Positions 44,971-55,804 are shown, numbered from the stretch's first letter. The stretch: DNA of 64,000 nucleotides from Ruegeria halocynthiae (GCF_000743705.1 NZ_JQEZ01000002.1:828252-892251); one strand, 5' to 3'. The notes: generated from the sequence alone by a model not told the origin. Numbers and translations are program-made.

Positions 44971-45000
44971 AAAAAACCCCCGCGTCCGGGACGCGGGGGC
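44971..45000 (-). terminator. Terminator after rplQ
   Basis: A 9-bp GC stem (CCCCCGCGT at 44977-44985 with ACGCGGGGG at 44991-44999) and a 5-base loop are followed on the minus strand by TTTTTT (44971-44976). It closes the alpha operon rpsM-rpsK-rpoA-rplQ. Confidence 0.92.
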
Positions 45001-45023
45001 AAAATTCAGAAAGTCAGACTTTC

Positions 45024-45449
45024 TTATTCTTCGTCTGCGGCCACTTCTTCGGCGGCGACGCGGGCTTTGTCAGCTGCGCCTTTGGCGTCCAGATCACGGT
45101 CAACGAATTCGATGATCGCCATCGGAGCCATGTCACCATAGCGGAAGCCAGCTTTCAGGATGCGGACATAACCGCCCTGACGCTCGGCGTAGCGGGGGCC
45201 CAGAATTTCGAACAGCTTTGCGACGTCTTTGTCTTCTTTCAGCTGCGATGCGGCCTGACGACGTGCGTGCAGGTCGCCGCGCTTGCCCAGAGTGACCAGC
45301 TTTTCGATGATCGGGCGCAGTTCTTTTGCCTTGGGCAGAGTTGTCTTGATCTGCTCATGTTCAATGAGCGAGCCAGCCATGTTTGCAAACAGAGCCTTGC
45401 GGTGCTCATGTGTACGGTTCAGGCGGCGGTAACCACGTGCGTGACGCAT
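45024..45449 (-). CDS. rplQ: 50S ribosomal protein L17
   Basis: The 141-residue protein begins [20 protein letters not shown], the L17 signature, and continues with [24 protein letters not shown]. The acidic Ala/Glu tail ([11 protein letters not shown]) is an extension usual in this group. It lies 118 bases after rpoA and is the last gene of the ribosomal supercluster. Confidence 0.98.
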   Translation of the reverse strand: MRHARGYRRLNRTHEHRKALFANMAGSLIEHEQIKTTLPKAKELRPIIEKLVTLGKRGDLHARRQAASQLKEDKDVAKLFEILGPRYAERQGGYVRILKAGFRYGDMAPMAIIEFVDRDLDAKGAADKARVAAEEVAADEE

Positions 45450-45567
45450 TTTCTATTTCCTTCTTCAGCGTTTTGCTTTGTCTGGCCGGCGATGCGTGTC
45501 ACCGGCTCTCCTTGGGGCGGAAGCGCCCATTTTGTCCCCGGAAACCCGGGCATTGGGGAAGACGCGC

Positions 45568-46584
45568 TTAAAACGCGTCTTCGAATTTCTTCGCCAGATC
45601 TTCGATGTTGTCGGGCGGCCAGTCCTCGACATCCATGCCAAGGTGCAGACCCATGCCGGACAGCACTTCCTTGATCTCGTTCAGCGACTTGCGGCCAAAG
45701 TTCGGGGTGCGCAGCATCTCGGCTTCGGTCTTCTGGATCAGGTCGCCGATGTAAACGATGTTGTCGTTCTTCAGGCAGTTTGCCGAACGCACCGACAGTT
45801 CCAGCTCGTCGACTTTCTTCAGCAGCAGCGGGTTGAACTCCAGACCATCGTCTTCGTCCTGACGACCAGCCGATTCCGGCTCGTCAAAGTTGACGAAGAT
45901 CGACAGCTGATCCTGCAGGATACGTGCGGCAAAGGCCAACGAATCCTCGGGGGTGATCGACCCGTCGGTTTCGATCTTCAGGGTCAGCTTGTCATAGTCC
46001 AGAACTTGACCTTCACGGGTCGGCTGAACGTCATAGGCAACCTTTTTGACCGGCGAATAGATCGCGTCGATCGGGATCAGGCCAATGGGCGCATCTTCCG
46101 GCTTGTTCTTTTCAGCCGAGACGTAACCCTTGCCGGTGTTGACGGTCAGTTCCATGAACAGGTCGGCACCATCATCCAGGTGGCAGATGACGTGATCGCG
46201 GTTCAGAACCTCGATACCGGCGCTTTCGCTGATGTCGCCTGCGGTGACAACAGCGGGGCCCTTGGCATTGATCGACAGGCGCTTGGGCCCTTCGACTTCC
46301 ATGCGCAGGGCAACCTGCTTGAGGTTCAGGATGATGTCGGTGACGTCTTCACGTACGCCCGCCACACTCGAGAACTCGTGCAGAACGTTGTCGATCTGAA
46401 CGCTGGTGATGGCCGCGCCTTGCAGCGAGCTCATCAGGACGCGGCGCAGCGCGTTGCCCAGGGTCAGACCAAAGCCACGCTCCAGCGGTTCAGCGACCAG
46501 AGTCGCCTGACGCGCAGGATCGTTGCCCGGCTTGCCTTCCAGCTGGGTCGGCTTGATCAATTCAGCCCAATTTTTGTGGATCAT
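45568..46584 (-). CDS. rpoA: DNA-directed RNA polymerase subunit alpha
   Basis: The 338-residue subunit has the N-terminal dimer and assembly domain ([25 protein letters not shown]) and the C-terminal domain with [44 protein letters not shown], which binds UP elements and activators. The start is [12 protein letters not shown] at 46584; an upstream GTG-type extension is unlikely. A strong hairpin lies between rpsK and this gene. Confidence 0.98.
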   Translation of the reverse strand: MIHKNWAELIKPTQLEGKPGNDPARQATLVAEPLERGFGLTLGNALRRVLMSSLQGAAITSVQIDNVLHEFSSVAGVREDVTDIILNLKQVALRMEVEGPKRLSINAKGPAVVTAGDISESAGIEVLNRDHVICHLDDGADLFMELTVNTGKGYVSAEKNKPEDAPIGLIPIDAIYSPVKKVAYDVQPTREGQVLDYDKLTLKIETDGSITPEDSLAFAARILQDQLSIFVNFDEPESAGRQDEDDGLEFNPLLLKKVDELELSVRSANCLKNDNIVYIGDLIQKTEAEMLRTPNFGRKSLNEIKEVLSGMGLHLGMDVEDWPPDNIEDLAKKFEDAF

Positions 46585-46653
46585 GTAATCCCTCCATTCC
46601 TGTCCGCGCCCCATGACCAACAAGGTGCAGACGCCCGAGGTTCAAAATGACGT

Positions 46654-46684
46654 GCTGGGGCCGTGCGAAAACGCGGGCCCCAGC
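46654..46684 (-). other. Hairpin in the rpsK-rpoA intercistronic region
   Basis: GCTGGGGCC (46654-46662) pairs perfectly with GGCCCCAGC (46676-46684) and the loop itself contains a small GCG/CGC stem. No T tract follows on the minus strand. It may protect or process the mRNA between the ribosomal and polymerase parts of the operon and so set their ratio. Confidence 0.55.
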
Positions 46685-46699
46685 TCAATTCTAAATCGC

Positions 46700-47089
46700 T
46701 TAGACGCGGCGGCGCTTCGGCGGGCGGCAACCGTTGTGAGCAATCGGCGTCACGTCGCGGATCGACGTGATGTTGAAGCCCACTGCAGCCAGCGCGCGCA
46801 GAGCCGATTCACGACCCGAACCAGGGCCCTGAACTTCGACTTCGAGCGTTTTGACGCCGTGATCCTGTGCCTTTTTGCCTGCATCTTCAGCAGCCATCTG
46901 AGCGGCATAGGGAGTCGATTTACGCGACCCTTTGAACCCCATGGTCCCAGCCGACGACCATGCAATGGCGTTGCCTTGCACGTCCGAGATCAGGATCTTG
47001 GTGTTGTTGAAGGTCGAATTCACATGGGCGACGCCCGATGCGATATTCTTGCGCTCTTTTTTCTTGGTACGAGTCTTTTCGCGTGCCAT
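46700..47089 (-). CDS. rpsK: 30S ribosomal protein S11
   Basis: The 129-residue protein contains [30 protein letters not shown] and ends with [20 protein letters not shown], both standard for S11. It is part of the platform of the small subunit. It begins 14 bases after rpsM. Confidence 0.98.
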   Translation of the reverse strand: MAREKTRTKKKERKNIASGVAHVNSTFNNTKILISDVQGNAIAWSSAGTMGFKGSRKSTPYAAQMAAEDAGKKAQDHGVKTLEVEVQGPGSGRESALRALAAVGFNITSIRDVTPIAHNGCRPPKRRRV

Positions 47090-47103
47090 CAGTCAGACCC
47101 CCC

Positions 47104-47472
47104 TTATTTCTTCTTGCCGGCAATGGCCTTTGCGGGGCCTTTGCGGGTACGAGCATTGGTGTGAGTACGCTGGCCGCGAACGGGCAGGTTACGACGATGG
47201 CGCAGGCCGCGATAGCAACCCAGGTCCATCAGGCGCTTGACGTTCATCTGAACTTCACGACGCAAGTCACCTTCGACGGTGAAGTTGGCGTCGATGTGCT
47301 CGCGGATGGCCAGAACTTCGGCGTCCGACAGTTCATTGACGCGACGGGTCGCATCGATGCCCACGGCTTCGCAGATTGCCTGCGCCGAGGTGTTGCCGAT
47401 ACCGGTGATATATGTGAGGGCGATTGGAACCCGCTTTGCAGTCGGGATGTTTACGCCGGCAATACGTGCCAC
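47104..47472 (-). CDS. rpsM: 30S ribosomal protein S13
   Basis: The 122-residue protein starts [22 protein letters not shown] and has the conserved tail [28 protein letters not shown], which contacts the P-site tRNA. It is the first gene of the alpha operon, whose promoter lies about 160 bases upstream. Confidence 0.98.
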   Translation of the reverse strand: MARIAGVNIPTAKRVPIALTYITGIGNTSAQAICEAVGIDATRRVNELSDAEVLAIREHIDANFTVEGDLRREVQMNVKRLMDLGCYRGLRHRRNLPVRGQRTHTNARTRKGPAKAIAGKKK

Positions 47473-47631
47473 GTGTCACTTTCCTTTTTTGTTGCGGTTC
47501 CGTAGCTCCGGAACCTTTTTTCACAACACTTGATCTTGGCAGTGACGCCAGAGGATCCAGCATTATTCGAGGTGGTCGGGGCGCTTGGGACGAATCCCTC
47601 ACGCGATCTTGATTCCCTTTAGGGATGGGGG

Positions 47632-47660
47632 TCGATATGGGCTTTTTTGCTTGGCGTCAA
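47632..47660 (-). promoter_or_regulatory. Promoter of the alpha operon (rpsM-rpsK-rpoA-rplQ)
   Basis: On the minus strand -35 TTGACG (complement of 47655-47660) and -10 TATCGA (complement of 47632-47637) are 17 bases apart. The elements lie within an 11-bp inverted repeat (47634-47644 with 47659-47669) that also covers the stop codon of the small upstream ORF. This leaves a leader of about 155 bases before rpsM. Confidence 0.6.
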
Positions 47661-47667
47661 GCCCATA

Positions 47668-47889
47668 TCAATCCAGCCAGCAAACCTTCTCTCTGACATA
47701 CTGATCGAAGATGAAATGCTTGCTGGTTTGGTCACGGCAGAAATCAACATGGGTGTCCAGCGTCGCTAAACCAACCGCGCTGATCCCGCCCAGAAAAATG
47801 CCGGTTACCAAGCCCAGTATCAATCCAATCACGAACCATCGTGATTTCTCATTGTATGCTTTCCAGACCACTGGAAATCGAACGCTCAA
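47668..47889 (-). CDS. Small putative membrane protein between adk and rpsM
   Basis: The 73-residue frame has one clear membrane helix ([25 protein letters not shown]) followed by a probably periplasmic tail with two Cys (FCRDQT and KVCWLD). It begins with TTG overlapping the adk stop (TTGA); a GTG six codons in is an alternative. I do not recognise the family. The position, immediate coupling to adk and plausible topology make a real gene likely, but the weak start leaves doubt. Confidence 0.5.
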   Translation of the reverse strand: MSVRFPVVWKAYNEKSRWFVIGLILGLVTGIFLGGISAVGLATLDTHVDFCRDQTSKHFIFDQYVREKVCWLD

Positions 47890-48526
47890 CCCAGAACGGC
47901 CTCGATCGACGCCGTGACCTCTTTGATATCCGCCAGACCGTTCACCGGGCGCAGGTCGCCTTTGGCATAGTAATAGCCAATCAGCGGCGAGGTCTTTTTG
48001 TAGTATTCCATCAGGCGCGTGCGCAGGCTGTCTTCGTTGTCGTCGGCGCGGCGGGTGAACTCTTTCTGCTCACCGCAATTGGTGCAGCGGCCATCGGCAG
48101 GGATCGGTTTGGTGTGGTCGTTATAAACCTCGCCGCAACCCGAACAGGTTGACCGCGCAGTGATCCGGTCGACCAGTGCGTCGTCGTCCACGCGCATCTC
48201 GATCACGGTGTGCAGGGACTGGCCCAGCTTGCTCAGCAGCGCCGCCAGCGCGTCGGCCTGTGCCAGCGTCCGCGGGAAGCCGTCAAAGATGAAACCTGCA
48301 CCTTTTTCGGTGGTCAGCTTCTCTTCGATCAGACCGATCACAATCTCATCGGTGACCAGTTGGCCCTTGGCCATTACTTCGGCCACGCGGTTGCCCATTT
48401 CGGTGCCGCTGTTCTTGGCTTCGCGCAACATGTCGCCGGTGCTCAGTTGCACCATGCCGCGTGTCTCGACCAGGTGACGCGCTTGCGTCCCTTTACCTGC
48501 CCCCGGGGGGCCAAGAAGAATGATAT

Positions 48527-48530
<4 letters not shown>
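47886..48530 (-). CDS. adk: Adenylate kinase
   Basis: The 214-residue enzyme interconverts AMP, ADP and ATP. The P-loop is [10 protein letters not shown] (7-16), then STGDMLR and [14 protein letters not shown]. The lid has four Cys (CSGC...CTNC) that should bind zinc, the long-lid type. It overlaps secY by 4 bases, the usual secY-adk arrangement of the spc operon end. Confidence 0.97.
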
Positions 48531-49891
<1,361 letters not shown>

Positions 49892-49910
49892 AAATCGGTC
49901 TCTCTTATGA

Positions 49911-49946
49911 AAACACCGCCCGGAACCGTTTTCCGGCTCGGGCGGC
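49911..49946 (-). other. Hairpin between rplO and secY
   Basis: CCGCCC and GGGCGG (49917-49922 and 49941-49946) enclose an inner GGAA/TTCC pair with a bulge; on the minus strand TGTTTTC follows. It resembles a weak terminator and may lower secY-adk expression relative to rplO. Confidence 0.45.
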
Positions 49947-50000
49947 GTCTGGGAAAACTCTGGGGTCTATGTAAGCGGGTCTTCGCCCGCTCACAAGCGC

Positions 50001-50474
50001 TTACTCTGCCGCAGCAGCTTTTGTGACCGTCAGTGAACCGCCCGCTTTTTCGACTGCCTCAACAGCAGCTTTCGAAGCACCGGTTACTTCCAGGTTCACC
50101 TTGGCGCTGATTTCGCCTTTGGCCAGAACGCGGATACCGTCCAGCTTGCGGCGGACCAGACCGGATGCAACCAGCGCATCCTCGGTGATGGCCGCCTTGG
50201 CGTCCAGCTTGCCGGCGTCGACAAATTTCTGGATCAGGCCCAGGTTGATAACAGAAAATTCCTTGCGGTTCGGCTTGTTGAAGCCACGCTTTGGCAGGCG
50301 CTGGTACAGCGGCATCTGGCCGCCTTCGTAGCCATTGATGGCCACACCCGAACGGGATTTCTGGCCTTTGATACCACGGCCACCCATCTTACCTTTGCCA
50401 GAACCGGGACCACGGCCAACGCGGGTGCGTTGCTTGGTGGCGCCTGGGTTGTCGTGCAATTCATTCAGTTTCAT
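50001..50474 (-). CDS. rplO: 50S ribosomal protein L15
   Basis: The 157-residue protein begins [29 protein letters not shown], the L15 start, and has GFEGGQMP-like sequence (here [18 protein letters not shown]). In most bacteria it follows rpmD directly; here 2.8 kb of other genes lie between. It has its own promoter about 100 bases upstream. Confidence 0.98.
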   Translation of the reverse strand: MKLNELHDNPGATKQRTRVGRGPGSGKGKMGGRGIKGQKSRSGVAINGYEGGQMPLYQRLPKRGFNKPNRKEFSVINLGLIQKFVDAGKLDAKAAITEDALVASGLVRRKLDGIRVLAKGEISAKVNLEVTGASKAAVEAVEKAGGSLTVTKAAAAE

Positions 50475-50569
50475 TTCGCTTCTCCTTCGCCGGAAATGAC
50501 CCCGAAGCGTGGTGGGTCAGACACGGCATTTCTTGGTTTTGATTCTCGCGGACATACGTCCACCGGAGG

Positions 50570-50598
50570 CGTATAGGCCCGTTGCCCTCACTTGGCAA
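50570..50598 (-). promoter_or_regulatory. Promoter of rplO-secY-adk
   Basis: On the minus strand -35 TTGCCA (complement of 50593-50598) and -10 TATACG (complement of 50570-50575) are exactly 17 bases apart. It lies just inside the gene boundary of the upstream glycosyltransferase stop and gives the displaced half of the spc operon its own start. Confidence 0.65.
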
Positions 50599-50608
50599 GC
50601 CCGTGGCG

Positions 50609-51469
50609 TCACCCGTCGTCTTGGGGCGCTTCTTCCTTAATCTGAGCGTTGGGAAGGATGGGCGCAGCGTGCGGGTCGATACCGTGTTTTTCCGCCAGCT
50701 TTCCAACCAGACTGTCAGGATGCGGAACGCCATCGAATCTGTTTCGGATAAAGGCGCGCATCCGACGCCCATAGAAATGGATCGACATGGTGTTTTCGGT
50801 AAGGAATTGCTCTGCATTTCCAGATGCTCTGGCCATATGTCTGCGAGCTTTATAGCTTACGGGATACAAAACATCCTGCGGTTGAGAAAACCGGGCTTCA
50901 TTGTTTTGCAACAACAGCCATGTAAGCGCACGCGGCCCCCAGACACCCCAAGGCATGTCACTTGCGTGCTTTCGGTTTCCGGCCATTGCGTCGCGGATGA
51001 GCGTGTTACGGATTTTGGCAGGAAACCAATGCGGAATACGGTAAGGATCGTTCGTATAGTCGATCAGGTCGAACAAAGTCGGACTGTCTTTAGGTAACGC
51101 AAGAACACCACCATTGATTTCGTGCGGTGCCAGCCAGCCGTGGAGATGCCCGTTCTCCGTCGTAAACGGTTTGACGCAATACGCGTCCGTGTCTGCCCAG
51201 ATAATGTCCTGTTCCTGAGCCAGCATCTGCACCCGAAACTTATCAGAGTGTAAGGCTGGGCTGCCTGTGCGGTTGTGAAGAATTATCTCATCTTCTGGCA
51301 GAACGTCGCGCGCATCGCACAGTTCAACCCCGTCAGGTACATTTGCCACTGGGCCGTATGTATAGAGACGAACGTGCTGACCGACATCCAGGAAAGACTT
51401 GATGCAAAGCTGCTCCAGAAAGGTCAGCGATCCATCTATCCACAACATGCCAATCTGATATTCTCGCAC
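50609..51469 (-). CDS. Glycosyltransferase-like protein (DxD type)
   Basis: The 286-residue protein has the N-terminal block IGMLWIDGSLTFLEQLCIKSFLD and VRLYTYGPVANVPDG, then IIWADTDAYCVKPF, whose DxD pair coordinates the sugar nucleotide metal. GGVLALPKDSP and MPWGVWGPRALTWLL follow, all typical of the capsule/LPS-type glycosyltransferase family that includes the DXD sugar-binding region. I chose GTG 51469, with GGGA 8 bases upstream; a TTG at 51502 is the longer option. It is inserted between rpmD and rplO, with no polysaccharide genes near. Confidence 0.75.
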   Translation of the reverse strand: MREYQIGMLWIDGSLTFLEQLCIKSFLDVGQHVRLYTYGPVANVPDGVELCDARDVLPEDEIILHNRTGSPALHSDKFRVQMLAQEQDIIWADTDAYCVKPFTTENGHLHGWLAPHEINGGVLALPKDSPTLFDLIDYTNDPYRIPHWFPAKIRNTLIRDAMAGNRKHASDMPWGVWGPRALTWLLLQNNEARFSQPQDVLYPVSYKARRHMARASGNAEQFLTENTMSIHFYGRRMRAFIRNRFDGVPHPDSLVGKLAEKHGIDPHAAPILPNAQIKEEAPQDDG

Positions 51470-51591
51470 GTGATTTTTCCCTTTCTGTCCGCTTACCAGC
51501 AACCGGAAACTACTGCCCCCTTCACTTGACCGATTACGACCGTGTCTTCAACAGGGTCCGCGTGGAATCCGGAAATCTGTGGCCCGGAATC

Positions 51592-51616
51592 AAAAAGAGG
51601 CGCCAATGGCGCCTCT
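51592..51616 (-). terminator. Terminator of the DUF1127 gene
   Basis: AGAGGCGCC (51596-51604) and GGCGCCTCT (51608-51616) form a perfect 9-bp stem with a 3-base loop, followed on the minus strand by TTTT. It lies 25 bases beyond the stop codon. Confidence 0.85.
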
Positions 51617-51640
51617 GGGTAACCTGATCCGGCTGATCGG

Positions 51641-51856
51641 TTACGAGCAATAAACGTGATTGTGCGCGATGTCGCGGATATCGCACCGGCGCACGCCGAT
51701 ATCGTTCAGTTCGCGATCGGACAAACCCTGCAGCTCTGCATAGGTGCGGTTGTACTCGGCACGCATGGAGTATGCCTCTTTCACGTTGGCCACGAACTGT
51801 GAAATGCGCGCGATCAGGTTAACGCCGCCATGAGTGGTTGTTGCTGTGTAAGCCAT
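51641..51856 (-). CDS. DUF1127 domain-containing protein
   Basis: The 71-residue protein has the DUF1127 core AYSMRAEYNRTYAELQGLSDRELNDIGVRRCDIRDIA. Small Arg-rich DUF1127 proteins are abundant in alphaproteobacteria, and some bind RNA and affect phosphate and carbon metabolism or sRNA maturation. This one has its own promoter and terminator and stands alone in the insertion between rpmD and rplO. Confidence 0.9.
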   Translation of the reverse strand: MAYTATTTHGGVNLIARISQFVANVKEAYSMRAEYNRTYAELQGLSDRELNDIGVRRCDIRDIAHNHVYCS

Positions 51857-51923
51857 CTTTGAATTCCTATCTGGATCGGGGCGAATTCCCCGATGATTGT
51901 GTTTCTGTTCCTGTTTGGGACAG

Positions 51924-51953
51924 CGTTCAGATAGGCTTGGCAGAGGCTGTCAA
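51924..51953 (-). promoter_or_regulatory. Probable promoter of the DUF1127 gene
   Basis: A consensus -35 TTGACA (complement of 51948-51953) lies about 95 bases before the start codon. The -10 region 17-18 bases further (CTGAACG) is poor, so an activator or alternative spacing is possible. Confidence 0.4.
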
Positions 51954-52113
51954 CAACCAAGGTTTCGGTCTAGCCGCTATGCATTGGAGGCATGGCAAAC
52001 TCTGAGGGAAACCCTGTCGCCAACTGTGGCTTGGGTCTGCTATGCGGAAGATATCCATATCGGCTGCAGGTCCGCGCCTCGGATGTATGTGTATTCGCAA
52101 ACCGGGTTTTTTG

Positions 52114-52620
52114 ATGCAGGTCCACAACACGATCGAAGTTCACGACAAAATGCAAACCGGCTACCGGTATGAGGTGGTCGCGCCGCCCGGAAGGGACTTC
52201 GCGCCAGAGTTTCAGCCCTTCTTCACACCAAGCCAGATGCTTGAGATGGGCGTGTTTGAAGGCAAGTACTGCAACGACTGCACCAAGGAGTTTCCCGAAG
52301 AATGGTTCGACAAGGCCAGGCTGAGCAGCATCGCAAATCCTGAGATCAACTACTTTGGGATCAAAAGCCGTCAACCGTTGAGCCACTGGCGTGAAAAAGG
52401 TTGGATTCTTGGTCCAGACCCGCGCGGTTGGTTTCAATGGTATTGTCGCTACTATCTTGGGCGGCGGCTTCCCGAGATTGATACACTACAGATCAAACGC
52501 TGGCGGGGGTTTGCGCGTCATCGTGGGCAAATCCTGGCAAACTGCTATCCCGGCGACCTGTTTTGCAGGCCAAGACAGCGGCAGGCGCTTTTGCAATGGT
52601 CTTACGATCCGTTCATCTGA
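52114..52620 (+). CDS. Conserved protein of unknown function
   Basis: The 168-residue protein has a dense, aromatic-rich sequence that I associate with a widespread uncharacterised family: FTPSQMLEMGVFEGKYCNDC, then INYFGIKSRQPLSHWREKGW, GPDPRGWFQWYCRYYLGRR, QIKRWRGFARH and, last, CRPRQRQALLQWSYD. No catalytic motif is obvious; the Cys and Trp conservation suggests a structural or binding role. The start is uncertain: ATG 52042 and 52150 are alternatives and none has a good ribosome site. It runs opposite to the ribosomal genes. Confidence 0.7.
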   Translation: MQVHNTIEVHDKMQTGYRYEVVAPPGRDFAPEFQPFFTPSQMLEMGVFEGKYCNDCTKEFPEEWFDKARLSSIANPEINYFGIKSRQPLSHWREKGWILGPDPRGWFQWYCRYYLGRRLPEIDTLQIKRWRGFARHRGQILANCYPGDLFCRPRQRQALLQWSYDPFI

Positions 52621-52738
52621 GTGCAACCGTGCAATGCAAAAGCAAACAGCTAAAGCAATGCCGGGCAGACAAACCGCAGTTTTGCAGACCGCCAAAATCT
52701 GGACTAGCCTAACCACCCAGACAACCCGGAGCAGCAGG

Positions 52739-53137
52739 ATGAGCGTCGAATCAGAGCTATACGAAAACGCCGTCAGGTTGGTTGAAACACGATACCCTTC
52801 TGGTTGGGGCGGTGCGGCGGCCATACGGCTGGCGACAGGCGATATCCTAACAAGTGTTGCCCCAGAGACCGATTTCGATGCTTTGTCAGTCTGCATGGAA
52901 CTCGGGTCCTTTCTGGAAGCTCATAAACGAAATGAGCGGGTCACCCATAGCCTTTGCATTTACCGCGAGAGCGAAATCTCTGACTTCAAAATTCTCTCCC
53001 CCTGCGGGATTTGCCAGGAGCGGCTGAGGTATTGGGGATCAGATGTTTCTGTCGCCGTCACCACGCCTACGAATGAATTGCTGTTCCAGCCACTCAGCGC
53101 GCTGCAACCGTTCCATTGGGCGACTGCGTATTCGTGA
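52739..53137 (+). CDS. Cytidine deaminase-like zinc protein
   Basis: The 132-residue protein has a deaminase-type zinc motif: VCMELGSFLEAHK (Cys-x-Glu in place of the usual His/Cys-Ala-Glu) and SPCGICQERLRYWG (PC-x2-C). Both zinc half-sites and the catalytic Glu are therefore present. The N-terminal AVRLVETRYPSGWGGAAAIRLATGDIL resembles blasticidin-S or cytidine deaminases. The substrate is open. ATG 52739 has GGAG upstream. It converges on rpmD with a shared terminator. Confidence 0.75.
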   Translation: MSVESELYENAVRLVETRYPSGWGGAAAIRLATGDILTSVAPETDFDALSVCMELGSFLEAHKRNERVTHSLCIYRESEISDFKILSPCGICQERLRYWGSDVSVAVTTPTNELLFQPLSALQPFHWATAYS

Positions 53138-53201
53138 ATTCATACACGTTTGAGCCCTGCCTGACGGTCCGGTTCAATTCCGAAACTCGGCGGCACAACG
53201 C

Positions 53202-53231
53202 AAAACGCCCCCGACGATGTCGGAGGCGTTT
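53202..53231. terminator. Bidirectional terminator between the deaminase gene and rpmD
   Basis: AAACGCC and GGCGTTT with an inner CGAC/GTCG form a 12-13 bp stem (53203-53214 with 53219-53231) with one mismatch; T-rich ends occur on both strands. It closes the first part of the spc operon after rpmD. Confidence 0.8.
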
Positions 53232-53254
53232 CTAATCTTACGAAGATGTTGCGC

Positions 53255-53443
53255 TTAGCCGCGCTCTTCGATGATCTCTACCAGATGCGGGATCTTGTTG
53301 ACCATGCCGCGGACCGAAGGAGTGTCCTCCAGTTCACGGGTTTTGTGCATCTTGTTCAGACCCAGACCAACCAGAGTTGCGCGCTGGTCGGCAGGGCGGC
53401 GGATCGGGGAACCGATCTGCTTGACGACGATGGTTTTAGCCAT
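53255..53443 (-). CDS. rpmD: 50S ribosomal protein L30
   Basis: The 62-residue protein starts [24 protein letters not shown] and continues [20 protein letters not shown], the L30 pattern. It is the last gene before the break in the spc operon. Confidence 0.98.
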   Translation of the reverse strand: MAKTIVVKQIGSPIRRPADQRATLVGLGLNKMHKTRELEDTPSVRGMVNKIPHLVEIIEERG

Positions 53444-53455
53444 AACGTGCTCTCC

Positions 53456-54025
53456 TTATGCTTCTGCTTCAGCAGCAGCCGGTGCTTCGTCCCGCTTGGG
53501 CAGGATATCAGCAACCTTTTTGCCACGACGCTGTGCAACCGAACGCGGGCTCTGCTCTTTGGTCAGGCCGTTGATGGTTGCGCGGATCATGTTGTACGGG
53601 TTCTGCGAGCCCAGCGACTTGGACACAACGTCCTTTACGCCCAGCATTTCAAACACGGCACGCATCGGACCACCGGCGATGATACCGGTACCTTCTGGTG
53701 CTGTGCGCATGACCACTTTACCGGCGCCGTGACGGCCTTCGATATCGTGGTGCAGGGTCCGACCTTCGCGCAGCTGCACGCGGATCATCTGACGCTTGGC
53801 TTGCTCCGTCGCCTTACGGATGGCCTCGGGTACTTCTTTCGCTTTACCCTTGCCAAAGCCGACGCGGCCCTTCTGATCGCCTACGACCACCAGAGCGGCG
53901 AAGCCAAAGCGCTTACCACCTTTTACGGTTTTCGACACACGGTTGATCGCAACCAGACGGTCTGCGAATTCCGGAGTTTCGTCGCGGTCACGACCACGGC
54001 CCCGGCGGTTATCACGTTCTGCCAT
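53456..54025 (-). CDS. rpsE: 30S ribosomal protein S5
   Basis: The 189-residue protein has the S5 RNA-binding domain ([31 protein letters not shown]) and the C-terminal domain with [19 protein letters not shown]. It takes part in translational accuracy. The start at 54025 has AAGGGA upstream; a 21-residue longer frame is unlikely. An Ala/Glu tail extends the C terminus. Confidence 0.98.
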   Translation of the reverse strand: MAERDNRRGRGRDRDETPEFADRLVAINRVSKTVKGGKRFGFAALVVVGDQKGRVGFGKGKAKEVPEAIRKATEQAKRQMIRVQLREGRTLHHDIEGRHGAGKVVMRTAPEGTGIIAGGPMRAVFEMLGVKDVVSKSLGSQNPYNMIRATINGLTKEQSPRSVAQRRGKKVADILPKRDEAPAAAEAEA

Positions 54026-54157
54026 TTTGGCATCCCTTTTCTTTGGTGACGCTCGCTCATTGGATTCAAAGCTACGTCGTTTGTTCAATCCAAGTGAGCC
54101 CCGACTGTCGCCGAGGCCCCCGGATCATCGGGGCAGCCACAAAGCTGCCCGCAAGTC

Positions 54158-54517
54158 TTAGATCTTCAGACCACCTTCACGCGCAGCGTCGGCCAGAGCC
54201 TTCACCTTGCCGTGAAACAGGAAGCCGCCACGATCGAAATAAGCCTCTTCGACGCCTGCCTTCTTGGCACGCTCGGCGATGGCTGCGCCCACTTTGGTGG
54301 CCGCTTCGACGTTGTTTTTGCCAACGATACCCAGGTCTTTTTCCAGGCTCGAGGCCGAGGCCAGGGTCACGCCACGTACGTCGTCGATCAGCTGAACGCT
54401 GATGTTCTTGTTCGAACGGTGTACGGACAGACGCGGACGACCCGCGTTGACCTTGCGAAGTTTGTTCCGAACGCGCAGGCGGCGCTTCAGAAACAGGGTT
54501 CTTTTGCTGTTTGCCAT
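54158..54517 (-). CDS. rplR: 50S ribosomal protein L18
   Basis: The 119-residue protein binds 5S r[35 protein letters not shown] and the end [31 protein letters not shown] are typical of L18. A 132-base gap with partly symmetric sequence separates it from rpsE. Confidence 0.98.
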   Translation of the reverse strand: MANSKRTLFLKRRLRVRNKLRKVNAGRPRLSVHRSNKNISVQLIDDVRGVTLASASSLEKDLGIVGKNNVEAATKVGAAIAERAKKAGVEEAYFDRGGFLFHGKVKALADAAREGGLKI

Positions 54518-54528
54518 TGTTTGCGTCC

Positions 54529-55062
54529 TTACTTCTTCTTGCCTTCTTTGCGGAAGATGAACTCGCCCTTGTAGCGGATGCCTTTGCCCTTATAGGGCTC
54601 GGGACGGCGCCATTCGCGGATTTTCGCCGCGACTTCGCCCACCTGCTGCTGGTCGTTACCTTCCACAATGATCACGGTCTGCTTCGGCGCGGTGATGGTG
54701 ACACCTTCCGGAGCAACGAAATCGACGTCGTGGCTGTAGCCCAGGTTCAGCTTCAGGGTGTTACCCTGCATCTGTGCCCGGTAACCAACACCCTGGATCT
54801 CCAGCTCTTTCTTGAAGCCTTCGGTCACGCCGGTCACCAAGTTTGCGACCATCGTGCGGCTCATGCCCCACTGCTGGCGCGCACGCTTGGACATGCCGCG
54901 AGGGTTGATCTGAACCACGTTGTCCTCGACCGACAGCGTAACGTCGTCGGTTGCGGTGAAGCTGCGGGCGCCTTTCGGGCCTTTGACTTCGATGGTCTGG
55001 CCGGAAACCGAAGCGGTTACACCGCTGGGCAGTTCGACCGGCTTTTTACCAATACGAGACAT
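54529..55062 (-). CDS. rplF: 50S ribosomal protein L6
   Basis: The 177-residue protein begins [15 protein letters not shown] and ends with [18 protein letters not shown] plus a lysine tail, the L6 marks. It has two similar beta domains at the base of the stalk. Confidence 0.98.
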   Translation of the reverse strand: MSRIGKKPVELPSGVTASVSGQTIEVKGPKGARSFTATDDVTLSVEDNVVQINPRGMSKRARQQWGMSRTMVANLVTGVTEGFKKELEIQGVGYRAQMQGNTLKLNLGYSHDVDFVAPEGVTITAPKQTVIIVEGNDQQQVGEVAAKIREWRRPEPYKGKGIRYKGEFIFRKEGKKK

Positions 55063-55074
55063 TGACAGACCTCC

Positions 55075-55467
55075 TTAGAAGACGGTGCAGAGCACTTCGC
55101 CACCAACATTGTTGGAGCGTGCGTTCTGGTCCGACATCACACCTTTCGGAGTGCTGACAATCGACACACCCAGACCCTGACGGACCTGTGGGATGTCACT
55201 GACGCCCATGTAAACGCGACGACCGGGCTTGGAAACCCGCTTCAGTTCGCGAATGACAGGGGTGCCTTCGTAGTATTTCAGGCTGATTTCGATGGCCGGA
55301 TGACCGTTTTCGCCGGTCGTGTTTTCATAGCCACGGATGTAACCTTCGTCCGCCAGCACGTCCAGAACCCAGCCACGCAGCTTTGACGCCGGGGTGGATA
55401 CGGTGGACTTGCCACGCATTTGCGCGTTGCGGATGCGGGTGAGCATATCGCCGATAGGATCGTTCAT
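55075..55467 (-). CDS. rpsH: 30S ribosomal protein S8
   Basis: The 130-residue protein begins [20 protein letters not shown] and ends with [22 protein letters not shown], close to the S8 consensus. It binds the central domain of 16S rRNA and, in other bacteria, represses the spc operon. Confidence 0.98.
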   Translation of the reverse strand: MNDPIGDMLTRIRNAQMRGKSTVSTPASKLRGWVLDVLADEGYIRGYENTTGENGHPAIEISLKYYEGTPVIRELKRVSKPGRRVYMGVSDIPQVRQGLGVSIVSTPKGVMSDQNARSNNVGGEVLCTVF

Positions 55468-55480
55468 ATCTGTCTCTCCC

Positions 55481-55786
55481 TTACCAGCTCGATTTCACCA
55501 TACCGGGGATCTGACCAGCAGAGCCCAGGTCGCGCAGCGCGATACGGCTGACCTTCAGCTTACGATAGTAAGCATGAGGACGACCGGTCAGCTGGCAGCG
55601 GTTGTGCAGACGGGTTGCCGAGCTGTTGCGCGGCAGTTTCGCCAGTTTCAGACGCGCTTTGAAACGCTCTTCCATCGGCTTGCTTTCGTCATTCGCGATT
55701 TCTTTCAGCTCGGCACGCTTTGCGGCGTATTTTGCCACCAGGCGCTCGCGCTTCTTCTCGCGTTCGATCATTGCTTTCTTAGCCAT
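55481..55786 (-). CDS. rpsN: 30S ribosomal protein S14
   Basis: The 101-residue long form without zinc cysteines shows [26 protein letters not shown] and ends with [18 protein letters not shown]. This is the normal S14 type in alphaproteobacteria. Confidence 0.98.
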   Translation of the reverse strand: MAKKAMIEREKKRERLVAKYAAKRAELKEIANDESKPMEERFKARLKLAKLPRNSSATRLHNRCQLTGRPHAYYRKLKVSRIALRDLGSAGQIPGMVKSSW

Positions 55787-55804
55787 GTCTTTTCCTTCCC
55801 GCGC

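Noticed and set aside
52391..52738. Upstream extension of the deaminase frame
   Set aside because: It overlaps the preceding gene in another frame; the ATG at 52739 with GGAG fits the family N terminus.
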